Numbered from the stretch's first letter, positions 1 to 5,187 are shown. The stretch: DNA of 5,187 bases from Rickettsiales bacterium (GCA_947455365.1 CANGNU010000082.1:1-5187); one strand, 5' to 3'. Program-made: numbers and translations. The notes: generated by a model not told the origin, from the sequence alone.

Positions 1-2
1 AA

Positions 3-1355
3 AAATTTGATTTTACTGGAAAATCTGGCCAAACGCATTTGGTGCAAGATGTTGTGGTTGTAGGTGTTGGTGAAGAAAAAAAATTAAGCGAAACTGCTTT
101 ACAAAAAGTTGCGGCAAAAACTGTGTCTTACCTAAATGCCTCTAAAATAAAGGATGCAACGCTGTTCTTTGGTTTTGAAATTAACGAAAAAGGCGCAGTA
201 AAAGCGCATAAAAAAGATGCGAAAAATCAATGCAACTTAGCGTTTGGCGGGCTTCTACAAAGTTATCGCTTCAACAAATATTTTGAAAAAAGAGCTAAAG
301 ACAAAGAGTTGAAGATTCAGTCTTTAACCATTGCCTGTGCCGATGCAGCCGCAGTTAAAAAAGAATTTTCTGAATATGAAATTCTTGCAAAAAATATTTT
401 CTTCGTGCGCGATTTAGTCTCTGAGCCCTGCAATATTCTGCATCCAGAAAGCTATGCCGAAATTTGCAAAACGCTAAAAAAAGACGGGTTAGAAGTTGAA
501 GTATTGAATGAAGCTGCAATGAAAAAGCTGGGAATGGGCGCGCTTCTAGGTGTGGGGCAGGGTAGTGAAAAAGAATCGCAACTAGTGGTACTAAAATGGA
601 GCGGCGCTAAAAATGCTAAGGAGCAGCCAATTGCCTTTGTCGGCAAGGGCGTAACTTTTGACACTGGTGGAATTTCTATTAAGCCCGCCAATAATATGGA
701 AGACATGAAAACTGATATGGCTGGCTCGGCTGTAGTGGTTGGCCTACTTCGTAATTTGGCGCAACGCAAAGCAAAAGTGAATGCGGTGGGTGTTATTGGC
801 TTGGTTGAAAACATGCCTTCAGGCACGGCACAGCGCCCCGGAGATGTGGTTCGTTCAATGTCAGGACAAACTATTGAAATTATCAATACCGACGCCGAGG
901 GCCGTCTGGTGCTGTCTGACGCGCTTCACTACACTAACACAAAATTCAAGCCAAAATTTATCATCGACCTTGCAACCCTTACTGGCGCTATTGTCGTGGC
1001 ACTTGCTGATGTTTACGCTGGATTATTTTCTAACGACGATAATTTATCGCAGCAAATTGAAAAAGCCGGAAAAGCTACAGGCGAGCAAGTTTGGAGACTT
1101 CCTCTTGGTGAAGAATATGATGAAATGATTAACTCTGACATTGCTGATATGAGAAATACTGGCGCAGGAAGAGGGGCGGGCAGCACTACAGCAGCGCAGT
1201 TTCTCAAGCGTTTCGTTGGTGAAACAAAATGGGCGCATCTAGACATTGCTGGTGTTGCGTGGAAAGGTAAGGGCGACCCGCTAGCAGTGAAAGGCGCGAC
1301 AGGTTATGGCCTGCGCTTGCTTAATCAATTAGTAAAAGACCATTACGAAAAATAA
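3..1355 (+). CDS. pepA: Leucyl aminopeptidase PepA (M17 family), 5' end cut by window edge
   Basis: This is a cytosolic two-metal aminopeptidase that removes N-terminal residues, classically leucine, from peptides during protein turnover. The frame is open to the left edge and 450 codons are visible. Counting from the codon at base 3, the M17 active-site residues are all present: K215 and D220 in GKGVTFDTGG, K227 in SIKP, D238 in KTDMAGS, and D297, E299 and R301 in the signature NTDAEGRL. Their mutual spacing is the same as K270, D275, K282, D293, D352, E354 and R356 of E. coli PepA as I remember it. By that alignment about 55 N-terminal residues lie outside the window, and the C-terminus is full length. 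A TTG at 39 could be taken for a start. However, the 12 preceding codons (KFDFTGKSGQTH) fit the family, so the true start is upstream. The stop codon touches an inverted repeat. No partner gene is visible downstream before the tRNA. Confidence 0.95.
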   Translation, partial: KFDFTGKSGQTHLVQDVVVVGVGEEKKLSETALQKVAAKTVSYLNASKIKDATLFFGFEINEKGAVKAHKKDAKNQCNLAFGGLLQSYRFNKYFEKRAKDKELKIQSLTIACADAAAVKKEFSEYEILAKNIFFVRDLVSEPCNILHPESYAEICKTLKKDGLEVEVLNEAAMKKLGMGALLGVGQGSEKESQLVVLKWSGAKNAKEQPIAFVGKGVTFDTGGISIKPANNMEDMKTDMAGSAVVVGLLRNLAQRKAKVNAVGVIGLVENMPSGTAQRPGDVVRSMSGQTIEIINTDAEGRLVLSDALHYTNTKFKPKFIIDLATLTGAIVVALADVYAGLFSNDDNLSQQIEKAGKATGEQVWRLPLGEEYDEMINSDIADMRNTGAGRGAGSTTAAQFLKRFVGETKWAHLDIAGVAWKGKGDPLAVKGATGYGLRLLNQLVKDHYEK

Positions 1356-1388
1356 TTTTTTGCGATGATTAAATTTGTCGCAAAAAAT
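1355..1388. terminator. Inverted repeat at the pepA stop, possible terminator
   Basis: A perfect 11-bp inverted repeat has arms ATTTTTTGCGA (1355-1365) and TCGCAAAAAAT (1378-1388), with a 12-nt loop. U-G, G-U and A-U pairs could extend it inward. The first base of the left arm is the last base of the pepA stop codon. The position suggests a pepA terminator. On the + strand the stem is followed by TAAATTGC rather than a T-run, so it is not a canonical intrinsic terminator. The T/A part of the stem may serve that role, or the element may mainly protect the 3' end. This is inference from sequence symmetry. Confidence 0.45.
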
Positions 1389-1414
1389 AAATTGCAAAAG
1401 CGTGAAATATTTCC

Positions 1415-1451
1415 TTGACTTTCAACAAATAAAGCTATGAAATACCGCGCT
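1415..1451 (+). promoter_or_regulatory. Promoter of tRNA-Lys
   Basis: A -35 box TTGACT (1415-1420, preceded by C, giving the CTTGAC form typical of alphaproteobacterial promoters) is followed by a 17-nt spacer. The -10-like hexamer TGAAAT (1438-1443) matches TATAAT at four of six positions. The segment just after it, ACCGCGC, is GC-rich in otherwise AT-rich surroundings. GC-rich discriminators are known for stable-RNA promoters under stringent (ppGpp) control. Transcription would start near 1450, leaving a leader of about 35 nt before the tRNA. A 10-bp palindrome CTTTGCAAAG (1452-1461) sits at the predicted start site, and a small UUCG-loop hairpin (1461-1476) could form in the leader. Confidence 0.65.
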
Positions 1452-1485
1452 CTTTGCAAAGGTTGATTCGTCAATTTCAACTTAA

Positions 1486-1561
1486 GAGCACGTAGCTCAG
1501 TCGGTAGAGCACCTGACTTTTAATCAGGTTGTCGCTGGTTCGATTCCAGCCGTGCTCACCA
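1486..1561 (+). tRNA. tRNA-Lys (anticodon TTT), CCA encoded
   Basis: The gene folds as a complete cloverleaf. The acceptor stem is GAGCACG (1486-1492) with CGTGCTC (1551-1557). The D stem is GCTC/GAGC with loop AGTCGGTA. The anticodon stem is CCTGA/TCAGG with loop CTTTTAA, so the anticodon TTT lies at 1519-1521. The variable loop has 5 nt, and the T stem is GCTGG/CCAGC with the standard TTCGATT loop. The discriminator base is A1558 and CCA is encoded at 1559-1561. It decodes AAA and AAG, which are abundant codons in this lysine-rich, AT-rich window. It has its own promoter upstream, and its 3' end is part of a hairpin. All paired positions in the stems are Watson-Crick, so it looks functional. 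Confidence 0.98.
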
Positions 1562-1588
1562 CCTTTCTGGTGGTGATTCACTCTTCTC
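1556..1588 (+). terminator. Terminator-like hairpin overlapping the tRNA-Lys 3' end
   Basis: TCACCACC (1556-1563) and GGTGGTGA (1569-1576) form a perfect 8-bp stem with a 5-nt loop TTTCT. A pyrimidine-rich tail (1577-1588, half T) follows. The left arm consists of the last two acceptor bases, the discriminator, CCA and two more bases, so this fold competes with the mature acceptor end. It is probably the intrinsic terminator or 3' trailer structure of the tRNA transcript. The weak T-tract leaves termination efficiency uncertain, and read-through into kdsB is possible. Confidence 0.5.
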
Positions 1589-1703
1589 AATATTATATTT
1601 ACAACAAAAAGAAACTTGTTTAAGTTATCTGCTTAAATATTTGCCCAGAAGCTTTATTTGGCGCGCTTTTACAAGATTTTCTTTTTTAAAAAAGTTTATA
1701 ATA
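1577..1703 (+). other. Gap between tRNA-Lys and kdsB, no supported gene
   Basis: This AT-rich spacer holds no convincing gene. Visible small symmetries are TTTAAG/CTTAAA (1619-1624 with 1632-1637) and a 14-bp palindrome CTTTTTTAAAAAAG (1681-1694). A perfect TATAAT lies at 1697-1702. It abuts the kdsB ATG and has no -35 partner at 16 to 18 nt, so I do not call it a promoter. kdsB may rely on read-through from the tRNA or on a promoter too degenerate to recognise. Confidence 0.5.
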
Positions 1704-2447
1704 ATGACAAAAAATCGTATCGCAATTATCATTCCAGCCCGCATGGCGTCTACTCGCTTGCCTAACAAGCCCTTGGCCGATATTTTAGGAAAATCAATGA
1801 TTCAACGCGTTTATGAAAAGGCCCTGCAAGCAGAACTGGGGCCAGTTTACATTGCTTGCGATGGCGCAGAAATGGCGGCAAAAATTAGTGCTTTTGGTGG
1901 TCAATTTATTATTACTGACCCAAATCTTCCATCGGGTACAGATAGAATTTACGCGGCTTCGCAGGTTATTACAGAAAAATTTGATGTTATTGTAAATTTG
2001 CAAGGTGATCTTCCTAACATTAATCCACAAGTCATTCGCGCCGCTGCTGACGCGGCTTTACAGCATGAATGTGATATTGCAACTGTGGCTTCAAAAATTA
2101 AAAATCGCAGCGAAATTACCAATCCTAATGTAGTAAAAATTGCTGTAGCTTTTGATGAAAATAATTGCGGCGAAGCGCTCTACTTCTCGCGCGCGGCCAT
2201 TCCTTATAGCAAAGAAAATGCTGGCGATTACTTTCATCACATTGGCATTTACGCCTACAAAACAGCGGCTTTACAGCGTTTTGTTGCATTAAAACCTTCA
2301 ACATTAGAACAGCGCGAAAGCTTGGAACAGCTACGGGCGCTTGAAAATGGCATGAAAATTATTGTAAAATTAGTTGACGCACACCCGCTTTCGGTTGATA
2401 CTGTAGAAGATTTAGAAATTGTAAGGGCGGAAATTGCCAAAAATTGA
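1704..2447 (+). CDS. kdsB: 3-deoxy-manno-octulosonate cytidylyltransferase (CMP-KDO synthetase)
   Basis: KdsB activates KDO with CTP to give CMP-KDO and pyrophosphate, the sugar donor for the inner core of lipopolysaccharide. It is cytoplasmic and needs Mg2+. The 247-residue product has the family's usual length. The N-terminal nucleotide-binding motif IPARMASTRLPNKPL spans about residues 10-24. SGTDR lies at 77-81, NLQGDLP with the metal-binding Asp at 98-104, YFSRAAIPY at 160-168, HHIGIYAY at 178-185, LEQRESLEQLRALENG at 201-216 and VDTVEDLE at 231-238. NLQGDLP in place of NVQGDEP is the form I associate with alphaproteobacterial KdsB. The frame continues upstream to a TTG at 1641. I chose ATG 1704 because the conserved beta strand begins immediately after it and the extra 21 residues match nothing in the family. 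No Shine-Dalgarno sequence precedes it. The gene is separated from rimB by 64 nt containing a weak hairpin. Confidence 0.95.
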   Translation: MTKNRIAIIIPARMASTRLPNKPLADILGKSMIQRVYEKALQAELGPVYIACDGAEMAAKISAFGGQFIITDPNLPSGTDRIYAASQVITEKFDVIVNLQGDLPNINPQVIRAAADAALQHECDIATVASKIKNRSEITNPNVVKIAVAFDENNCGEALYFSRAAIPYSKENAGDYFHHIGIYAYKTAALQRFVALKPSTLEQRESLEQLRALENGMKIIVKLVDAHPLSVDTVEDLEIVRAEIAKN

Positions 2448-2453
2448 GTAAAT

Positions 2454-2477
2454 ATTCAATCCAATTATTGAATTTTT
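2454..2477 (+). terminator. Weak AT-rich terminator-like hairpin after kdsB
   Basis: ATTCAAT (2454-2460) and ATTGAAT (2467-2473) pair perfectly over 7 bp around a 6-nt loop CCAATT, directly followed by a T-run (2473-2477). Three more A-T pairs can form beyond one mismatch. It starts 6 nt after the kdsB stop, the right place for a terminator. The stem has only two C-G pairs, so stability is low and rimB could be partly co-transcribed. Confidence 0.4.
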
Positions 2478-2511
2478 ATAAATTTATTCACGGGTTTTTT
2501 AAATTTTTTTA

Positions 2512-3018
2512 ATGATAAAAAAAGTAAAATCACAGAAAAAAACAATTGGCTGGAAGGAGTGGTTTACCCTTGACTGCCTTGCCTTGCCAGCAATTAAGGG
2601 TAAGATTGATACTGGCGCAAAAACTTCTTCTTTGCACGCATTTAATATTGAAAGTTTTTATATTGAAGATGTTGAATATGTGCGCTTCGAAATTCATCCT
2701 TTACAAAAAAATAAAAAGCTGGTACGGCCTTGTGTAGCGCGGGTTGTTGACCGTCGCATGGTGTCCGATTCTGGTGGAAAAAAAGAGAAGCGCTTTGTGA
2801 TAAAATCTGATTTACAAATTGGTGATAAAAAAGCGCGCATTGAAATTACCTTGGCAAATCGCGATAGCATGGCCTTTAAAATGCTTTTGGGTCGTGAGGC
2901 AATAAAACAGTTGAATATGTTGGTGGATATCTCTAAATCATTTGTTATGGGCAAGAAAAAACGCCTGAATATTCTAAAATTATATCGTGAAACCAAAATA
3001 CCAAAGGTTCATTTGTAA
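2512..3018 (+). CDS. rimB: RimB-like retropepsin-fold protease (COG4067, putative Zn_protease family)
   Basis: The 168-residue protein belongs to the small cytoplasmic retropepsin-like family long labelled 'ATP-dependent zinc protease'. The aspartic-protease motif DTGAKTSSLH is at residues 33-42, with D33 the presumed catalytic Asp in DTGA. The second family signature, LLGREA, is at 125-130, followed by the usual VDISKSFVMG segment (138-147). No signal peptide or membrane segment is visible. Members often sit next to rimK, as in the Pseudomonas rimABK operon, and here rimK follows 65 nt downstream. The family is thought to counteract or process RimK-made glutamate tails on ribosomal protein S6, but its substrate is less settled than RimK's. 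The N-terminus is lysine-rich and the start ATG lacks a Shine-Dalgarno sequence. The family assignment is firm. The gene symbol rests on the rimK neighbourhood. Confidence 0.88.
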   Translation: MIKKVKSQKKTIGWKEWFTLDCLALPAIKGKIDTGAKTSSLHAFNIESFYIEDVEYVRFEIHPLQKNKKLVRPCVARVVDRRMVSDSGGKKEKRFVIKSDLQIGDKKARIEITLANRDSMAFKMLLGREAIKQLNMLVDISKSFVMGKKKRLNILKLYRETKIPKVHL

Positions 3019-3037
3019 AAAATTATATTAAAATTTA

Positions 3038-3074
3038 GAGAAAATTCTTCCTCACAAATTAAACCCAAGTCAAA
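3038..3074 (+). repeat. 37-nt near-copy of the hslU 5' coding segment
   Basis: This intergenic stretch aligns without gaps to 4798-4834 inside hslU at 31 of 37 positions, including an uninterrupted 15-nt identity (3041-3055 with 4801-4815). Read in the hslU frame it gives EKILPHKLNPSQ against [12 protein letters not shown]. The frame is closed by a stop codon at 3029-3031 and contains no start, so it is not a gene. It may be a relic of a partial hslU duplication or a short dispersed repeat that also lies inside hslU. Chance is possible but unlikely for this length. Confidence 0.55.
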
Positions 3075-3083
3075 ATTTATTTT

Positions 3084-3962
3084 ATGAAAATTATTTTATT
3101 AGCGTCAAATCCAAAACTTTATTCTAACCAACGGATTGTTGAGGCAGCGCAAAAACGCGGCCATCAAATTCAATTTATTAATGTTGGAGAATGTTACATA
3201 AAAGTTGCAACTCTTGCATCAGAAATTTTTTGCGATGATGGCAAAATTGAAGGCGTCGATTGTGTAATTCCGCGCATCAAGCCCTCTATGACATTTTATG
3301 CTTCAGCGGTAATTCGTCAATTTGAAACAATCGGCACCTACTGCCTCAACACTTCAGATGCCATTACAAAATCGCGCGATAAATTATGCACGCTACAAAT
3401 TTTGGCGCAACATGGCTTGGGCGTGCCTGTAACAAGCTTCGCCAACTCTTCTTACGAAACCAAAGATATTATTAAATTGGTTGGAAGCGCGCCATTAGTG
3501 ATTAAATTGCTTGAAGGAACTAAAGGTGTTGGCGTGGTTTTAGCTGAAACCAACAAGGCTGCCGAAAGTGTAATTAACGCCTTCCGCAGCTTGAAGGCTG
3601 ATATTCTAGCGCAGCAATATATTAAAGAATCGAAAGGGCTTGATATTCGCTGTTTTGTCATTGGTGATGAAGTTGTGGCCTCAATGCAGCGCGAAGCACA
3701 AGAGGGTGAATTTCGCGCTAATATTCATCTTGGTGCAAAAGCGCGTGCCGTTGAAATTACCGATGAAGAGCGCAAAATGGCCATTGACGCCGCGCGAATT
3801 ATGGGCTTAGTCGTTGCAGGTGTTGACATGGTTCGCTCTACTACTGGGCCAAAAATTCTTGAAGTAAATTCATCACCGGGCCTTGAGGGCATTGAAGGTG
3901 CCACTGGTGTTGATGTTGCTGCAAAGATGATTGAATTTCTTGAGAAAAAAATAATTTCGTAA
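3084..3962 (+). CDS. rimK: RimK, ATP-grasp glutamate ligase for ribosomal protein S6
   Basis: RimK adds glutamate residues to the C-terminus of ribosomal protein S6 with ATP, and the E. coli enzyme can also make short poly-alpha-glutamate. The 292-residue product is close to the E. coli length (300) and aligns from the first residue (MKIILLASNPKLYS). Residues 1-95 form the N-terminal domain with the conserved VIPRI. The ATP-grasp domain follows, with K141 in VIKLLEGTKGVGVVLAE, D187 in GLDIRCFVIGDEV, R211-N213, the metal ligands D248 in VAGVD and E260 and N262 in EVNSSPGLEGIE. These fall at the same numbers as the E. coli residues I recall. The hinge position before Y179 is Q178 rather than E. 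The C-terminus stops shortly after KMIEFLEKK, lacking the last few E. coli residues. It follows rimB, which supports an S6 modification role. No Shine-Dalgarno sequence is seen before the ATG. Confidence 0.95.
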   Translation: MKIILLASNPKLYSNQRIVEAAQKRGHQIQFINVGECYIKVATLASEIFCDDGKIEGVDCVIPRIKPSMTFYASAVIRQFETIGTYCLNTSDAITKSRDKLCTLQILAQHGLGVPVTSFANSSYETKDIIKLVGSAPLVIKLLEGTKGVGVVLAETNKAAESVINAFRSLKADILAQQYIKESKGLDIRCFVIGDEVVASMQREAQEGEFRANIHLGAKARAVEITDEERKMAIDAARIMGLVVAGVDMVRSTTGPKILEVNSSPGLEGIEGATGVDVAAKMIEFLEKKIIS

Positions 3963-4001
3963 AAAATTTATCAATTTTATAAAAAAATAATCTCCGCTAA
4001 A

Positions 4002-4631
4002 ATGAAAAAAATTGATATTGATAAGCTATTTCCGCGCAACGGCCAGCAGAACTGCGAATTTATTTTGGGGGCGCATAATGGGTCGCAATTTCCTGATACC
4101 CATTTTCCAGAATTTGCTTTTATTGGGGCGTCGAATGTTGGTAAATCTAGTTTGGTCAATGCTCTTACTTCGCAAAAAGTGGCAATTGTTTCAAATACTC
4201 CGGGAAGAACGCGTCAGGTGAATTTTTTTCTATTGGCTGAAAGCCTTATGGTTGTAGATATGCCCGGCTATGGTTTTGCTAAAGCCAAAGGAAAACATAT
4301 TGCTAATTGGCAAAAAGCCAGCTTTGAATATTTTGCTAAACGCCAACAATTAAAGCGAGTTTTTTTACTGCTTGACCCTGTGAAAGGCTTGAAGGCGGGC
4401 GATTTGGAAATTATCAATATTTTCAACGGAATTGGTGTAAATTTTCAAATTGTCTTCACAAAAATTGATAAATTGAAAAAAGCAGAAATTGATGCAACTG
4501 AAAAACAGGTGCGTGAAGCAGGTAAAATGTGGGCCGCCATGCATCCAGATTTTATTTTCACTTCTAGCAAACGCAATGAAGGCTTAGAAGATATTAAGCG
4601 CGCCATTGTTGAAATTATGTCGCATTTATAG
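4002..4631 (+). CDS. engB: Ribosome-assembly GTPase EngB (YihA/YsxC)
   Basis: This is a small TRAFAC GTPase required for late assembly of the 50S ribosomal subunit and, in other bacteria, for normal division. The 209-residue product has the family's length and all G motifs. G1 is GASNVGKSS (42-50), G2 lies in SNTPGRTRQ (64-72), G3 is DMPGYG (86-91), G4 is TKIDK (153-157) and G5 is TSSK (187-190). The EngB-specific stretch FEYFAKRQQLKRVFLLLDPVKG (108-129) follows G3. The start ATG 4002 gives the usual short N-terminal arm before FPEFAFIG. It lies 39 nt after rimK with no clear terminator between, so co-transcription is plausible. Its TAG stop is one base before the next ATG (4633), which suggests translational coupling to the microprotein and hslU. 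No Shine-Dalgarno sequence precedes it. Confidence 0.96.
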   Translation: MKKIDIDKLFPRNGQQNCEFILGAHNGSQFPDTHFPEFAFIGASNVGKSSLVNALTSQKVAIVSNTPGRTRQVNFFLLAESLMVVDMPGYGFAKAKGKHIANWQKASFEYFAKRQQLKRVFLLLDPVKGLKAGDLEIINIFNGIGVNFQIVFTKIDKLKKAEIDATEKQVREAGKMWAAMHPDFIFTSSKRNEGLEDIKRAIVEIMSHL

Positions 4632-4632
4632 T

Positions 4633-4767
4633 ATGAAAATATTATTAACGATAATTTTAGTAAGTATAATAATAGTTGTAGCAGTTTTTTTACTAAACGC
4701 TGCAAGCTTTGATGGAGTAGGGCGAAACCTAGAAAAGAAGCCAGAAAAAAATAATGAAAAAACTTAA
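4633..4767 (+). CDS. Hypothetical 44-residue single-pass membrane microprotein
   Basis: I do not recognise this gene. It begins one base after the engB stop and ends three bases before the hslU start, filling the gap exactly, which argues for coding. The product has a hydrophobic helix at about residues 3-21 (ILLTIILVSIIIVVAVFLL) and a short charged tail with GVGRNLEKK (28-36) and many Lys/Asn/Glu. It could be a membrane anchor or a signal peptide for a very short secreted peptide. The tail loosely resembles entericidin-type small lipoproteins (GVG followed by a polar helix), but the lipobox cysteine they need is absent: Ala23 sits where it would be. Codon use differs from the neighbours: five of six Ile codons are ATA, and CGA, CTA, GTA and GGA occur, whereas engB and hslU favour ATT and CGC. 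That weakens the case for an old, highly expressed gene. No Shine-Dalgarno sequence is seen, so translation would be coupled to engB. Confidence 0.55.
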   Translation: MKILLTIILVSIIIVVAVFLLNAASFDGVGRNLEKKPEKNNEKT

Positions 4768-4770
4768 CAA

Positions 4771-5187
4771 ATGACCAAACAAAAAAATATTGAACGCGAA
4801 AAAATTCTTCCTCACGAATTAACGCCAAAACAAATTGTTGAAGAGTTGAATCGCTATATTATTGGCCAAAAAGATGCAAAAAAAGCGGTAGCCATTGCCT
4901 TGCGCAACCGTTATCGCCGTAAGCTTGTTGCTAGTCCGCTGCGCGAAGATATTGTGCCGAAAAATATTTTATGCATTGGGCCAACTGGCGTTGGCAAAAC
5001 TGAAATTGCGCGCCGATTAGCCAAACTTGCCAACGCTCCATTCATTAAAGTTGAAGCGACAAAATTTACCGAAGTTGGCTATGTTGGGCGCGATGTAGAA
5101 TCAATTATCCGCGACCTTCTTGAAGTTTCAGTTAAAGAAATTAAAACGCGCCAGAAAAAAGATGTTGAAGAAAAAGCGCGTGCTCAC
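4771..5187 (+). CDS. hslU: HslU (ClpY), AAA+ unfoldase of the HslUV protease, 3' end cut by window edge
   Basis: HslU hexamers unfold substrates with ATP and feed them to the HslV peptidase. The first 139 of roughly 440 codons are visible. They include [20 protein letters not shown] (18-37), the conserved [10 protein letters not shown] (41-50), Walker A GPTGVGKT (70-77) and the substrate-gripping pore loop GYVGR (103-107) followed by [11 protein letters not shown]. The stretch ends in the start of the intermediate domain. The N-terminus is about 13 residues longer than in E. coli HslU, where Walker A begins at residue 57. No other start codon exists before the conserved TPKQIV, and a stop lies two codons upstream of the ATG, so the extension must be real if the gene is translated. 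hslV, usually the gene directly before hslU, is not present in this window. The start is 3 nt after the microprotein stop, without a Shine-Dalgarno sequence. Confidence 0.95.
   Translation, partial: MTKQKNIEREKILPHELTPKQIVEELNRYIIGQKDAKKAVAIALRNRYRRKLVASPLREDIVPKNILCIGPTGVGKTEIARRLAKLANAPFIKVEATKFTEVGYVGRDVESIIRDLLEVSVKEIKTRQKKDVEEKARAH

Noticed and set aside
39..41. TTG as the start of pepA
   Set aside because: The frame is open to the window edge, the 12 preceding codons fit the PepA N-terminal domain, and the active-site numbering implies about 55 more residues upstream.
452..886. 144-residue reverse-strand ORF inside pepA
   Set aside because: Its protein has no recognisable family, and it lies wholly antisense to the catalytic core of a conserved gene.
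1697..1702. Perfect TATAAT just before the kdsB ATG
   Set aside because: No -35-like hexamer at 16-18 nt, and transcription would begin inside the coding region; likely chance in an AT-rich spacer.
1641..1703. TTG-initiated 21-residue extension of KdsB
   Set aside because: The family starts right at the MTKNRIAIIIPAR strand; the added residues are encoded by AT-rich spacer and match no known KdsB feature.
2694..2996. 100-residue reverse-strand ORF within rimB
   Set aside because: Antisense to the conserved protease gene, with no known motif.
3963..4001. Possible hairpin TTTAT/ATAAA between rimK and engB
   Set aside because: Only five A-T pairs; too weak to call a terminator in such AT-rich DNA.
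4445..4828. 127-residue reverse-strand ORF across the engB end, the microprotein and the hslU start
   Set aside because: It is antisense to two conserved genes. Its hydrophobic, Phe/Leu-rich composition is what A-rich coding DNA gives on the opposite strand.
1..5187. Mobile element, CRISPR array, toxin-antitoxin or defence system
   Set aside because: No transposase, integrase, direct-repeat array or flanking inverted repeats were seen. A tRNA gene is present, but no second copy of its 3' end was noticed that would mark an integration site.

Overview
The window looks like a piece of the chromosome of an AT-rich Gram-negative bacterium, most likely an alphaproteobacterium. KdsB (CMP-KDO synthesis for lipopolysaccharide) points to Gram-negative. 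The KdsB motif NLQGDLP in place of the usual NVQGDEP, the HslU sequence style, and a CTTGAC-type -35 box before the tRNA all fit Alphaproteobacteria. The finer placement is inference. Every gene is on the + strand, and nearly all are conserved housekeeping genes. I see no phage, insertion sequence, CRISPR array or defence system.

Layout: the 3' part of pepA (leucyl aminopeptidase), cut by the left edge, runs to 1355 and is followed by an inverted repeat. Next is a promoter and a complete tRNA-Lys(TTT) gene with encoded CCA (1486-1561), whose 3' end is built into a terminator-like hairpin. kdsB starts at ATG 1704 and ends at 2447 before a weak AT-rich hairpin. Then come rimB (retropepsin-like protease, 2512-3018) and rimK (ATP-grasp glutamate ligase, 3084-3962), a known functional pair. 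The right end is a tightly packed cluster: engB/yihA (4002-4631), a 44-codon membrane microprotein ORF (4633-4767) and the first 139 codons of hslU (from 4771), cut by the right edge. The longest stretch without protein-coding sequence is 1356-1703, and it holds the tRNA and its signals.

Functionally, several genes concern translation: tRNA-Lys, RimK/RimB acting on ribosomal protein S6, and EngB in 50S assembly. PepA and HslU concern protein turnover. The features most worth a second look are the unannotatable microprotein between engB and hslU, and a 37-nt segment before rimK that closely resembles the first codons of hslU. Others are the tRNA hairpin that includes the CCA end, and the lack of recognisable Shine-Dalgarno sequences before all six visible protein starts.
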